From an uncultured Collinsella sp. (GTDB taxonomy: Bacteria > Actinomycetota > Coriobacteriia > Coriobacteriales > Coriobacteriaceae): a stretch of 17,912 nucleotides of DNA. Under the pieces are notes generated by a model, which did not search any database, was not told the origin of the DNA, and was given only the letters and a program-made list of their open reading frames with translations. Made by a program: the position numbers and the translations under genes. Every line of letters starts with the position of its first letter. Position 1 is the first letter of the stretch. Location of the stretch: the NCBI GenBank assembly GCA_902496335.1, contig CABVAO010000035.1, forward strand, positions 1 to 17,912, read 5' to 3'. Positions 6,928 through 14,605 of the stretch are shown here, one piece after another.

Positions 6928-7866
6928 TTATTTAGCAGAGACCTTGCCGCTGGCGTCCTTGACGACCTTCATGGCAGAGACGGGGATGAAGCCCTGCTCC
7001 TCGACGAGCTTGCCCTGGACGTCGTCGGAAAGCATGAACTCCAGGAAGGCCTTGGTGGCCTCGTCGGCGTCCTTGGAGCAGTACATGTGCTCGGTAGCCC
7101 AGATCTTGAAGGAGTCATCAGTGACATTCTTGCTCTTGGGCTCGACGCCCTCGACCTTGATGGCGTTGAACTTGGAGTCATCGAAGTGCGAGAAGTCGAG
7201 GTAGGAGATGGCGTTATCGGTGCTGCCCATCTGAGTCTGGACGTCGCCGGACTTGTCGAGCTCGGCGTCGCCCTTAAAGTCGACGGCCTCGTCGCCAAAG
7301 ACGGCGGCCTCGAAGGTGGCGCGGGTGCCGGAGCCGGCCTTGCGGTTGAGGACGACGATGGTGGCGTCGTCGCCGCCGACCTCCTTCCAGTTGGTGATCT
7401 GGCCAGAGAAGATGCCCTTGAGCTGCTCGAGGGACAGGTCGTCGACCGTCACGTTCTTGGAGACGACGGGACCCATGCCCACGACGGCAACCTCGTGGTC
7501 GACGAGGTTCTTGACCTGGTCGGCCTCGAGCTTGGTCTCGGCGAAGACGTCGGAGTTGCCGATGGTGACGGTGCCGGCGGCAACAGCGGTCAGGCCCTTG
7601 CCCGAACCGTTACCCGAGCCGGAGACGGAGACGTCCGGGTTGGCATCCATGAACTTCTCGGCAGCGGCCTCGACGAGAGCCTGGAACGAGGAGGCGCCGT
7701 CGTAGGTCACCTCGCCGGAGACGGACTCGGCAGCAGCGGCGCTACCCTTGTCGGCGGCGTCGGATGCGCCGGAGCCGCCGCAACCAACGAGACCGAGACC
7801 GACGATGCTGGCAAGACCACCAGCGAGGCCGAGGAACTGACGACGAGAATAAGCCTGATCGAGCAT
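6928..7866 (-). CDS. pstS: phosphate-binding lipoprotein PstS
   Basis: A 312-residue substrate-binding protein that captures phosphate outside the membrane and hands it to PstCA. The N-terminus has a twin-arginine motif SRRQFLG (7-13), a hydrophobic stretch and a lipobox ending in Cys29 (LVGC), so it is predicted to be a Tat-exported lipoprotein, anchored to the outer face of the membrane. Phosphate-site segments are recognisable: SGSGNGSGKG (82-91), NSD (104-106) and KAGSGTRATFE (176-186). The start at 7866 is preferred over in-frame ATGs at 7884 and 7899 because AAAGGAAG stands just before it and it gives a compact signal peptide. First gene of the pst operon; the promoter lies in 7867-8095, and phosphate starvation control is expected from the family but no box was identified with confidence. 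Confidence 0.95.
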   Translation of the reverse strand: MLDQAYSRRQFLGLAGGLASIVGLGLVGCGGSGASDAADKGSAAAAESVSGEVTYDGASSFQALVEAAAEKFMDANPDVSVSGSGNGSGKGLTAVAAGTVTIGNSDVFAETKLEADQVKNLVDHEVAVVGMGPVVSKNVTVDDLSLEQLKGIFSGQITNWKEVGGDDATIVVLNRKAGSGTRATFEAAVFGDEAVDFKGDAELDKSGDVQTQMGSTDNAISYLDFSHFDDSKFNAIKVEGVEPKSKNVTDDSFKIWATEHMYCSKDADEATKAFLEFMLSDDVQGKLVEEQGFIPVSAMKVVKDASGKVSAK

Positions 7867-8095
7867 GATCTTCCTTTCATACATGCGACTCGCGGGCACC
7901 CCGCCCGCTTTGCTGTTTGGAAAGATACGGCCCCGATCGGGCGACGACCGCCTTATCTGCGGTTTCTTACGGGCTATTGATAGACCCTTACCGCAAGCTC
8001 TGCCCAGCCTTTACAAACGGATAACAATCCAGCGCCGAACATGGCGCACCTTTTACACCAAAGGAACGTCCCCAATGACTACCCCACCGCAACAG
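7867..8095 (-). promoter_or_regulatory. pst operon promoter and leader region
   Basis: This gene-free stretch must hold the promoter of pstSCAB. Near the start codon an inverted repeat GCGGGC/GCCCGC with a 5-nt loop (about 7892-7908) could fold in the leader. At 7971-7987 there is an imperfect dyad GGGCTAT-TG-ATAGACCC. I could not fix a -35/-10 pair or a Pho box. At 8064-8082 lies a copy of the motif GAACGTCCCCAAYGACTAC, also present at 14566-14584, followed by CACCGCAAC (8084-8092), which matches one end of the 66-67 bp repeats at 11441 and 17667. Confidence 0.4.
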
Positions 8096-8122
8096 AAAAA
8101 GCCCGGGCCGAAGCACCGGGCT
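8096..8122 (-). terminator. terminator of the HAD-pepV operon
   Basis: On the minus strand AGCCCGG (8122-8116) pairs with CCGGGCT (8106-8100) across a 9-nt loop and is followed by TTTTTCTG. It lies about 135 nt past the pepV stop; a long hairpin occupies the stretch between. Confidence 0.75.
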
Positions 8123-8154
8123 CGTAATGCAAGTTTGTATCCAAGCAGGATATA

Positions 8155-8256
8155 GGGGTTTCCCAGGTGCCCGAGATTGCCCCGAAAGAGGAGCGCCGCG
8201 TACTTTGGTACGCAAGCGACGGTTTGAGGGGCAAGGTCGGGTGCCTGGGGAAGCCC
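8155..8256. repeat. 102-bp long imperfect inverted repeat at the pepV 3' end
   Basis: Arms 8155-8183 and 8228-8256 pair over 29 positions with three mismatches, counting three G-U pairs. Inside, GCGTAC (8198-8203) and GTACGC (8208-8213) form a second stem with a TTTG loop. The right arm overlaps the pepV stop codon (8256-8258) by one base. It has no T-tract of its own. It could be a structured 3' UTR protecting the transcript, or a palindromic repeat inserted at the end of the gene. Confidence 0.75.
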
Positions 8257-9692
8257 TACAGCTCAAGTTCGTTGAGGCGCAGGATCGCCACGATATAAAT
8301 CTTGAGCGCCTGTTTAAGCTGTTCCTCGTTGGCGCACTCGTTGGGGCCGTGCATCTGGCCGCCCCATGCGGGCAGCTCCAGGCCGGTCTCCTCGGGGCCA
8401 AACGATACGGCGCGGGCAAAGTTGCGCGCGTACGTGCCGCCGCCCATAGCAAAGGGCTCAGCATGCTTGCCCGTAAACTCGTTATAGGTATCAATAAGCG
8501 CCTTCACGGCCGGATCGTCGGCAGACACCGAGAACGGCACCTTAGCGCGACCCAGCTGACACGTCACGCCAAAACGGCCCACGAGCGGGTCGAGCTGCTC
8601 GCGGATGGTATCGGCACTCGTGCTGTCGGGGAAGCGCACGTCGATGACCTGCTCAATATGGCCATCCGCCACGCGGATGACGCCAGCGTTGCAGGTAAGC
8701 GGGCCAAACGCCGGACTCGTCGCATCGATACCCAGGCCGCGGCCATAGGCATCCGCATGCACAAAGGCCAGGAACTTGACGAACTCGTGCTCGGCAGGCG
8801 TCAGCAGGCGTTCGTCGCGTGCACCAAACGCGTCCTCGGCCTCGCGCAGATACGCCACGATCAGGCCGACGGCGTTAATCGTTCCCTCGGGCATCGAGGC
8901 ATGACCGCCAATGCCATGGGCAAAAATCTGCGCGTGCCCGTTATCGAGCGCCGTAATCTCCAAGCGGTCGGCGTTCTCGACCGGCGCCGGCAGCTCATCA
9001 GCGGCAATCGCGAGCTCGCAGATGGACTGCGACGGAATGGCGTTGCTCGCCTCGGCACCGCTCCAGGACACAATGCGCCCGCCGTCGATCTTGGGGCTCA
9101 CAAACGTCGCCCCAAACTGGCCCTTCTCGGCATTGCAGACCGGGAACTCGGCATCGGGCGTAAACAAAAAGTCGGGGTCTGCGTGGTTCTCCAGATAATG
9201 GTGAACGTCGGACATGCCCACTTCCTCATCGCAGCCCAGCAGCGCGCGGAAGGTATAGCGCGGCACAATGCCGTGCTTGAGCAGGTAGGCACCGGCGTAG
9301 AGCGACAGCACCGCCGGACCCTTGTCATCAATCACGCCACGGCCGAGCAGCCAGCCCTCGCGACGCTCCATCGCGAACGGATCGGTGTTCCAGCCGGGGC
9401 CGGCGGGCACCACGTCCACGTGGCAGATGGTCGCGAGCTGCTTGTCGCCGCGACCCGGGATATCGGCAATGCCCACATAGCCCTCGTCGTCGCCCGTCTG
9501 GTAGCCGAGCTTTTGCGCAATGCCGAGCGCGCAATCGAGCGCATCACGGACCGGTCGGCCAAACGGCGCACCGGGCTCTGCATTGGCAGCAACGGCCACG
9601 GACGGATAGCTCACCAGTTGTTCGATATCGGCGACGACATCTTCCCAGACCTCGTCGACATACTCGATAACGCTCTGCTCCACCTGATTCAT
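8256..9692 (-). CDS. pepV: M20 family dipeptidase, PepV-like
   Basis: A 478-residue zinc-dependent dipeptidase that splits dipeptides in the cytoplasm. The di-metal site is complete: His91 and Asp93 in ICHVDVVP, bridging Asp122 in GRGVIDDKGP, catalytic Glu156 and ligand Glu157 in GCDEEVGM, Asp180 in TPDAEFP, and His448 in GGQMHGPNE. The GWNTDPF and GRGVIDDKGP segments and the length fit the PepV/Sapep group rather than short ArgE or DapE proteins. The start at 9692 follows an excellent GAGGAGG site; a longer frame to 9851 would overlap the upstream HAD gene and encodes Arg-rich sequence with no family fit. It lies 55 nt after the HAD gene, in the same operon. No signal peptide. Confidence 0.92.
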   Translation of the reverse strand: MNQVEQSVIEYVDEVWEDVVADIEQLVSYPSVAVAANAEPGAPFGRPVRDALDCALGIAQKLGYQTGDDEGYVGIADIPGRGDKQLATICHVDVVPAGPGWNTDPFAMERREGWLLGRGVIDDKGPAVLSLYAGAYLLKHGIVPRYTFRALLGCDEEVGMSDVHHYLENHADPDFLFTPDAEFPVCNAEKGQFGATFVSPKIDGGRIVSWSGAEASNAIPSQSICELAIAADELPAPVENADRLEITALDNGHAQIFAHGIGGHASMPEGTINAVGLIVAYLREAEDAFGARDERLLTPAEHEFVKFLAFVHADAYGRGLGIDATSPAFGPLTCNAGVIRVADGHIEQVIDVRFPDSTSADTIREQLDPLVGRFGVTCQLGRAKVPFSVSADDPAVKALIDTYNEFTGKHAEPFAMGGGTYARNFARAVSFGPEETGLELPAWGGQMHGPNECANEEQLKQALKIYIVAILRLNELEL

Positions 9693-9747
9693 GGACGACC
9701 TCCTCACCAATGAGTGACGGGTACGCCCGCCCCTCACATTACGTCTA

Positions 9748-10410
9748 TTAGATAGCGAAAAGTTTAGCAAGCTCGGCCACCGAGTGCACCACTGCATCGG
9801 CACCCGCCGCCTCGTGCTCGCCCGACGCCGCCGCGCCCGAATAGATACCAATGCACGGCACGCTCATCGCGTGCGCGCCCTCGACGTCGTTAAAGCGATC
9901 GCCGATCATCACGGCATCGCCCGCCGTCGCACCGAGCTCTGCCAGGGCATCGCGGACCGAATCGGCCTTGGTCTCGCGCCCCTGCGGCGGATTCATGCCA
10001 ACCACCGCCTCAAACTGAGAAAGTCCCAGCTCTCCCACCATGTCGATACACTTTGCCTCCATGCGTGACGTCGCCACGGCCATACGCTTGCCTTGGGCGA
10101 CCAACCCATCCAGCAGCTCGGGGATCCCGTCAAACACGGGATACTCCTCCGGTCCCAGTTCATCAAAAAAGGCACGGTACTCGTCGGCCACCACAAGCGA
10201 CTCCTCGCGCGAGAAGCCATAAAAGTCGTGAAAGCTCTTCCACAGGGGCGGCCCGATCATGCGGCGCAGGTCACCCATCTGCGCCTCCGAAAACCCGCGC
10301 GCGGCCAACGTCTTGCGCGTCGAGGTCATCACCGCCCGGCCCGTATCGGCCACCGTGCCGTCAAAATCGAACAGCACAACCGGCCGCTCGCATAGCTGTA
10401 ATGCCGCCAT
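9748..10410 (-). CDS. HAD-superfamily hydrolase, phosphoglycolate phosphatase-like
   Basis: A 220-residue HAD subfamily IA protein: LFDFDGTVADT (nucleophile Asp15, Asp17), VATSR (Thr114), Lys148 in RETKADSV, and MIGDRFNDVEGA (Asp171, Asp175). The small helical cap between motif I and II (about residues 25-95) is as in Gph, PpaX and related pyrophosphatase or phosphoglycolate phosphatase proteins; the true substrate is unknown. The ATG at 10410 has GAGGAG 7 nt upstream and is preferred to an upstream start at 10443 that lacks a site. It is the first gene of an operon with the dipeptidase and is divergent from degV, with about 155 bp between the two starts. Confidence 0.88.
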   Translation of the reverse strand: MAALQLCERPVVLFDFDGTVADTGRAVMTSTRKTLAARGFSEAQMGDLRRMIGPPLWKSFHDFYGFSREESLVVADEYRAFFDELGPEEYPVFDGIPELLDGLVAQGKRMAVATSRMEAKCIDMVGELGLSQFEAVVGMNPPQGRETKADSVRDALAELGATAGDAVMIGDRFNDVEGAHAMSVPCIGIYSGAAASGEHEAAGADAVVHSVAELAKLFAI

Positions 10411-10504
10411 CGGCACTCCTCTTCCCCAGTTGATGATTTCCACACCGACACTTCAAACTGTTGACTATTCAACAATTGAACCTAGCAATGTAGAGCAACT
10501 CCAC

Positions 10505-10510
10505 TATACT
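10505..10510 (+). promoter_or_regulatory. candidate -10 box of degV
   Basis: TATACT at 10505-10510 matches the sigma-70-type -10 consensus closely and lies 57 nt before the degV start. No good -35 hexamer sits at the right spacing; TTGAAC at 10476 is too far. The dyad GTTGA-CTAT-TCAAC (10460-10473) between the divergent genes could be an operator. Only the -10 is claimed. Confidence 0.4.
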
Positions 10511-10566
10511 TGTCGCACTTTGCTCTCAGAAGGCGGCGCGAAAGCGCCCCAACGAAAGGTGCAATT

Positions 10567-11427
10567 ATGTCTTTTGCCATCATAACCGACTCCACGTCGG
10601 ACATCTCCCCCGCCCGCGCTCAAGAGCTCGGCATTTACGTCATTCCGCTGCATGTGATTATCGAGGGCGAGGACCTGCTCGACCAGGTACAGATTACCGC
10701 CCAGGAGTACGTCGCGCGCATGGCCGGCTCCGAGCAACTGCCGCACACCTCGCAGCCGAGCGCCGGCGAGTTCAAGGCACTCTTTGACCGCGTGCTCGCC
10801 GACGGCCATGATAGCGCCATCTTTATCTCACTGTGCAGCGAGTGGTCCGCCTGCTATGCCAACGCCAGCCTGACGGCCGAAACGCACGAACTCGACGTGC
10901 GCTGCATCGACTCGCGCACCGGCTCGGGTGCCGAGGGCCTGCTGGTGGAGTACGCGCTGGCCATGCGCGAGGACGGCCGCAGCCTGGACGAGACCGAGGC
11001 GCAGATCCGCGCGACGCTGCCCGACGCCCATCTGTTGCTGATTCCCCGCACGCTCGAGAACCTCGTTAAGAACGGCCGCGCGCCCAAGCTCGCCGGCCAG
11101 CTCACGCAGATGCTCAACATTCGCCTGGCCGTTTCGCCGGAGTGGAAATCGGGCGAGATCAAGGCCATCAAAAAGGGCCGCGGCGCCAAGCGCATCGTCG
11201 CCAACACCATGGCAGATTGCCTCGCGTTTTTGGACAAGCACCCAGGCTCAAGCGTGCGCGTACTCACGACCGGCGCCGCCGAGGAGCAGGAGCTCGTCAG
11301 CCAAGCACTCGCAGGCCAAGACTATGTAGACGCCGGCACCGGCCCCATCGGCTGCACCATCGCCACCCATGTAGGCGTCGATGCCATCGCCATCAGCTAC
11401 TGCCCCCGCTACCAGCCAACTCACTAG
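10567..11427 (+). CDS. DegV family fatty-acid-binding protein
   Basis: A 286-residue DegV protein, the only plus-strand housekeeping-type gene here. N-terminal ITDSTSDIS (6-14), then HTSQPSAGEF, a central RTLENLVKNGR segment, and a C-terminal GPIGCTIATHVGVDAIAISY that corresponds to the family's conserved HxGPGxxG-type segment, somewhat altered. DegV proteins (FakB in other bacteria) bind a fatty acid and present it to the kinase FakA for phosphorylation and lipid synthesis. No FakA gene is in the window. The ATG at 10567 has AAAGG 9 nt upstream; the frame extends further upstream only through a TTG at 10510 lacking a site. It ends just before the inverted repeat at 11441. Confidence 0.9.
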   Translation: MSFAIITDSTSDISPARAQELGIYVIPLHVIIEGEDLLDQVQITAQEYVARMAGSEQLPHTSQPSAGEFKALFDRVLADGHDSAIFISLCSEWSACYANASLTAETHELDVRCIDSRTGSGAEGLLVEYALAMREDGRSLDETEAQIRATLPDAHLLLIPRTLENLVKNGRAPKLAGQLTQMLNIRLAVSPEWKSGEIKAIKKGRGAKRIVANTMADCLAFLDKHPGSSVRVLTTGAAEEQELVSQALAGQDYVDAGTGPIGCTIATHVGVDAIAISYCPRYQPTH

Positions 11428-11440
11428 GGACGCCCACATC

Positions 11441-11507
11441 AGTTGCGGTGGAATAGGGACTGTTTTTGGCTTATCAGCCGCAAATCAATCCCTATTCCAC
11501 CGCAACT
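11441..11507. repeat. 67-bp inverted repeat with AGTTGCGGTG ends, copy 1
   Basis: The arms AGTTGCGGTGGAATAGGGA (11441-11459) and its exact complement (11489-11507) form a perfect 19-bp stem around a 29-nt middle that starts CTGTTT and ends TCAA, with a small GGC/GCC inner pairing. It sits between two convergent genes, degV and the YafQ-type toxin. A second copy at 17667 has the same outer 10 bp but a different inner stem that still pairs. It could end transcription from both sides, though no T-tract follows. Confidence 0.9.
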
Positions 11508-11520
11508 TGGAAATCGGCGA

Positions 11521-11829
11521 TCAGCCCAGCGGACCCTGAAACAGCTCCTGATGAGTGCCCATTCTCACCAGCCTAATCACTGGGTTAGTCTTATGGGGAA
11601 GATAAAGAACGACCACATCGACCAAGCCATCGGATAGGTGGAAATCGATGTGGCCGTTGTAGTTTCCGCCCGGGTTTGAGAGCTCGTGGGCGCCATACTC
11701 CGCCGGAAGTGACCCATGAGCCACAAGCTCTGCAACCGCCGCTTTAAACTCACTTTTTAGCTGCGGATGCATGCGCATCGTTCGTTTGTAGTCCACCTTA
11801 AATTGAGCCTCGACTTTAATCTCGAACAT
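11521..11829 (-). CDS. type II toxin, RelE/YafQ family mRNA interferase
   Basis: A 102-residue protein of the RelE fold. RMGTHQELF (His93, Phe97) near the end, GAHEL (His48) and DFHLSD (His64, Asp67) correspond to the catalytic His and Asp residues of YafQ, which cleaves mRNA on the ribosome. The family is about 90-100 residues, so it is full length. The ATG lies 2 nt after the antitoxin stop, with GAGGAA inside the antitoxin's 3' end, so toxin translation depends on the antitoxin frame. The catalytic residues look intact, which argues for an active module. Confidence 0.9.
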   Translation of the reverse strand: MFEIKVEAQFKVDYKRTMRMHPQLKSEFKAAVAELVAHGSLPAEYGAHELSNPGGNYNGHIDFHLSDGLVDVVVLYLPHKTNPVIRLVRMGTHQELFQGPLG

Positions 11830-11831
11830 CG

Positions 11832-12131
11832 CTATTCCTCATCGAGGAATGACATAAGCTCATCAGCGTTATTGAATGACGGGCTATCGTCCGGCAAAAT
11901 CCCCAACTCATGAGCCTCGGCGATCACCATGGCACGCCTCGTCGCCTCGTTGGGCACCTCCGCCCTTCCTACAATCTCAAAAGGAATCTTTCGTTGATTT
12001 ACCAGCTGCCGAACGGCAAGATTGAGATAGGAATTGAGGCTGAGGCCGACCGAATCCAAGAACTCAGTCGCCTGTTCCTTGAGCCCCTCTTCGATGCGAA
12101 CCGTCGTAGGCTTAACCGTTGCAGTAGACAT
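11832..12131 (-). CDS. RelB/DinJ family antitoxin
   Basis: A 99-residue antitoxin. The N-terminal part (about 8-48: TTVRIEEGLKEQATEFLDSV, then GLSLNSYLNLAVRQLV) is a ribbon-helix-helix DNA-binding domain of DinJ type, and the acidic C-terminal tail (NNADELMSFLDEE) is the likely toxin-binding part. It neutralises the adjacent YafQ-like toxin and should repress the operon. A GAGGAGG site precedes the ATG. A -10-like TATACT and a 36-bp palindrome lie immediately upstream. Confidence 0.9.
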   Translation of the reverse strand: MSTATVKPTTVRIEEGLKEQATEFLDSVGLSLNSYLNLAVRQLVNQRKIPFEIVGRAEVPNEATRRAMVIAEAHELGILPDDSPSFNNADELMSFLDEE

Positions 12132-12162
12132 ACGCGACCTCCTCGCCCTCGTCTTTTACACC

Positions 12163-12214
12163 AGTATACCCAATATAAATGGCAATCTGATGTTAGATAA
12201 CATCAGATTGCCAT
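12163..12214 (-). promoter_or_regulatory. toxin-antitoxin promoter with 36-bp palindromic operator candidate
   Basis: On the minus strand TATACT (12168-12163) stands 31 nt before the antitoxin ATG. Just upstream, 12179-12214 is a perfect 17-bp inverted repeat, ATGGCAATCTGATGTTA and its complement, around a 2-bp centre. The -35 region falls inside the palindrome, so binding there by the ribbon-helix-helix antitoxin would block RNA polymerase. It lies between the LOG gene stop and the module and could alternatively act as a hairpin at the end of that transcript, but no T-tract follows. Confidence 0.6.
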
Positions 12215-12244
12215 GCGTATTCATGTCGCGTGAGCACGATTGAT

Positions 12245-13003
12245 CTACATCAGCCCGCTCAGGGCAATGTCGACGGCCTCGTTGAGGTCGTCGGTGATGT
12301 GCACGAGCTCGGGATCGAGCGGGCTGATCATACCGGCGCTCATCACCGGGCCGTTGAGCCAGTCGAACAGGCCCTGCCAGTACTCGCTGCCCACCAGCAC
12401 GAGCGGCATGCGCTTGACCTTGTGCGTCTGCACCAGCGTGAGAACCTCGAACATCTCGTCGAGCGTGCCAAAGCCGCCGGGAAATACGATGGCGCCCGAG
12501 CTGTACTTAACGAACATGGTTTTGCGCACAAAGAAGTAGCGGAAGTCCATACCGAGGTTCACATATTTGTTGAGCCCCTGCTCGTGCGGCAATTCAATGC
12601 CCAGGCCAACTGACTTGCCGTTGACACTCGCCGCCCCCCTGTTGGCCGCCTCCATAATGCCGGGGCCGCCGCCGGTGATAACCGCCACGCCGCGCTGCGC
12701 GATCTTGCGGCCGACCGTGCGCGCCGCCTTGTAGAGCGGATCGGTCTTGGGCGTGCGGGCACTGCCGAAGATGGTCACCGCGGGCCCGAGCTCGGCAAGC
12801 GCGCCAAAGCCATCGACGAATTCTGCCTGAATACGAAGGACGCGCCACGGATCGGCATGCAACCAGTCGGTTGAATCTTCGGGCGCCAGCAGGTTGGCGT
12901 AGGTGTTGTCCTTAGGAATCATGGGGCCGCGCATGACCACGGGGCCGCGGCGGTACGTCTCGTCGTAGGCAGGCTCGCCCTCGACGTTCTCATTCTTAAT
13001 CAT
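12245..13003 (-). CDS. LOG family protein (nucleoside monophosphate phosphoribohydrolase type)
   Basis: A 252-residue Rossmann-fold protein with both family signatures: GGGPGIMEAANRGA (111-124) and PGGFGTLDE (175-183, Glu183 catalytic). LOG proteins remove ribose phosphate from nucleotides, in plants and some actinobacteria to release cytokinins; in bacteria a PpnN-like or housekeeping role in nucleotide metabolism is more usual. It has about 50 extra N-terminal residues compared with the shortest LOG proteins. The ATG at 13003 has AGGAG 6 nt upstream; a longer frame to 13075 would read through the hairpin at 13031-13067 and is not used. It lies downstream of tgt on the same strand, separated by a terminator-like hairpin. 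Confidence 0.9.
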   Translation of the reverse strand: MIKNENVEGEPAYDETYRRGPVVMRGPMIPKDNTYANLLAPEDSTDWLHADPWRVLRIQAEFVDGFGALAELGPAVTIFGSARTPKTDPLYKAARTVGRKIAQRGVAVITGGGPGIMEAANRGAASVNGKSVGLGIELPHEQGLNKYVNLGMDFRYFFVRKTMFVKYSSGAIVFPGGFGTLDEMFEVLTLVQTHKVKRMPLVLVGSEYWQGLFDWLNGPVMSAGMISPLDPELVHITDDLNEAVDIALSGLM

Positions 13004-13015
13004 GGGTACTCCTAT

Positions 13016-13067
13016 CGAGAAAAAGAAAAGCGGGCGGGGTCGACGCCATGCGCCAAACACCCGCCCG
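13016..13067 (-). terminator. terminator or attenuator between tgt and the LOG gene
   Basis: On the minus strand CGGGCGGG (13067-13060) pairs with CCCGCCCG (13038-13031) over a 21-nt loop that can fold further (GGCGC/GCGTC), followed by CTTTTCTTTTTCTCG. The T-tract ends only a few bases before the AGGAG site of the LOG gene. It therefore ends the tgt transcript, and anything started upstream must read through it to express the LOG gene. Confidence 0.65.
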
Positions 13068-13216
13068 AACATCAACTATTCGGTATGGTACCCACGATGC
13101 ATCAAGTGCTTGCAAGCTATCGGTCAGCGGTCGCGCAGCCGGTGTCAGCAAATGTGACGAGCGGTTGCCGCTCAGCCTTTGCCATTGCCCACGCTCTGCA
13201 AGCGTGTCTGTCGCCC

Positions 13217-14356
<1,140 letters not shown>

Positions 14357-14393
14357 AAACTGGAACTCCTTGGTTGCGGTTCATACGCAAACC

Positions 14394-14399
14394 ATTATA
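14394..14399 (-). promoter_or_regulatory. candidate -10 box of tgt
   Basis: On the minus strand a perfect TATAAT (14399-14394) stands 37 nt before the tgt start codon. The matching -35 region is GC-rich and has no good hexamer, so only the -10 is clear. Confidence 0.5.
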
Positions 14400-14442
14400 C
14401 GGGCAACCCGCGAGAAGCACCGACTCGACAGAAACTGGTGCA

Positions 14443-14583
14443 TTAAACGACTAGTCGTCGGGGACAATCTTCAGCGCCATCTTGCAAAGAAGTGTCCCAA
14501 TCTGCCGGCACTTAGGGACTGTCCCCAAGTGCCGGCAAGAGTGTCCCTTATGACTAGTCATTTAAGAACGTCCCCAACGACTA
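14443..14583. repeat. nested inverted-repeat block with GACTAGTC and GTCCCC motifs
   Basis: Three overlapping inverted repeats lie here. TTAAACGACTAGTC (14443-14456) faces GACTAGTCATTTAA (14552-14565), 13 of 14 matching. TAGTCGTCGGGGAC (14452-14465) faces GTCCCCAACGACTA (14570-14583), 13 of 14. In the middle TGCCGGCACTTAGGGAC (14503-14519) faces its complement (14521-14537) with one mismatch. AGTGTCCC occurs twice directly, at 14491 and 14540. No gene is present. The arrangement looks like a small palindromic or MITE-like unit, or alternative RNA folds, in the region upstream of tgt. Confidence 0.8.
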
Positions 14584-14605
14584 CGAGATCATCTCCAACA
14601 GCCAA

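Noticed and set aside
5881..7980. 699-codon open frame on the plus strand
   Set aside because: It is the antisense shadow of pstA, pstC and pstS, all of which have clear domains and overlaps; its product is low-complexity Asp/Gly/His/Arg-rich.
7971..7987. Imperfect dyad GGGCTAT-TG-ATAGACCC in the pst leader as a Pho box
   Set aside because: It does not match the direct-repeat form of known Pho boxes and occurs once; kept only as a note in the promoter region entry.
8127..9713. 528-codon open frame on the plus strand
   Set aside because: Antisense to the PepV-like gene, whose metal ligands are all in place; no motif in the shadow product.
12179..12214. 36-bp palindrome as a standard Rho-independent terminator for the LOG gene
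   Set aside because: The stem is not GC-rich and is not followed by a run of T on the minus strand; an operator role fits better.
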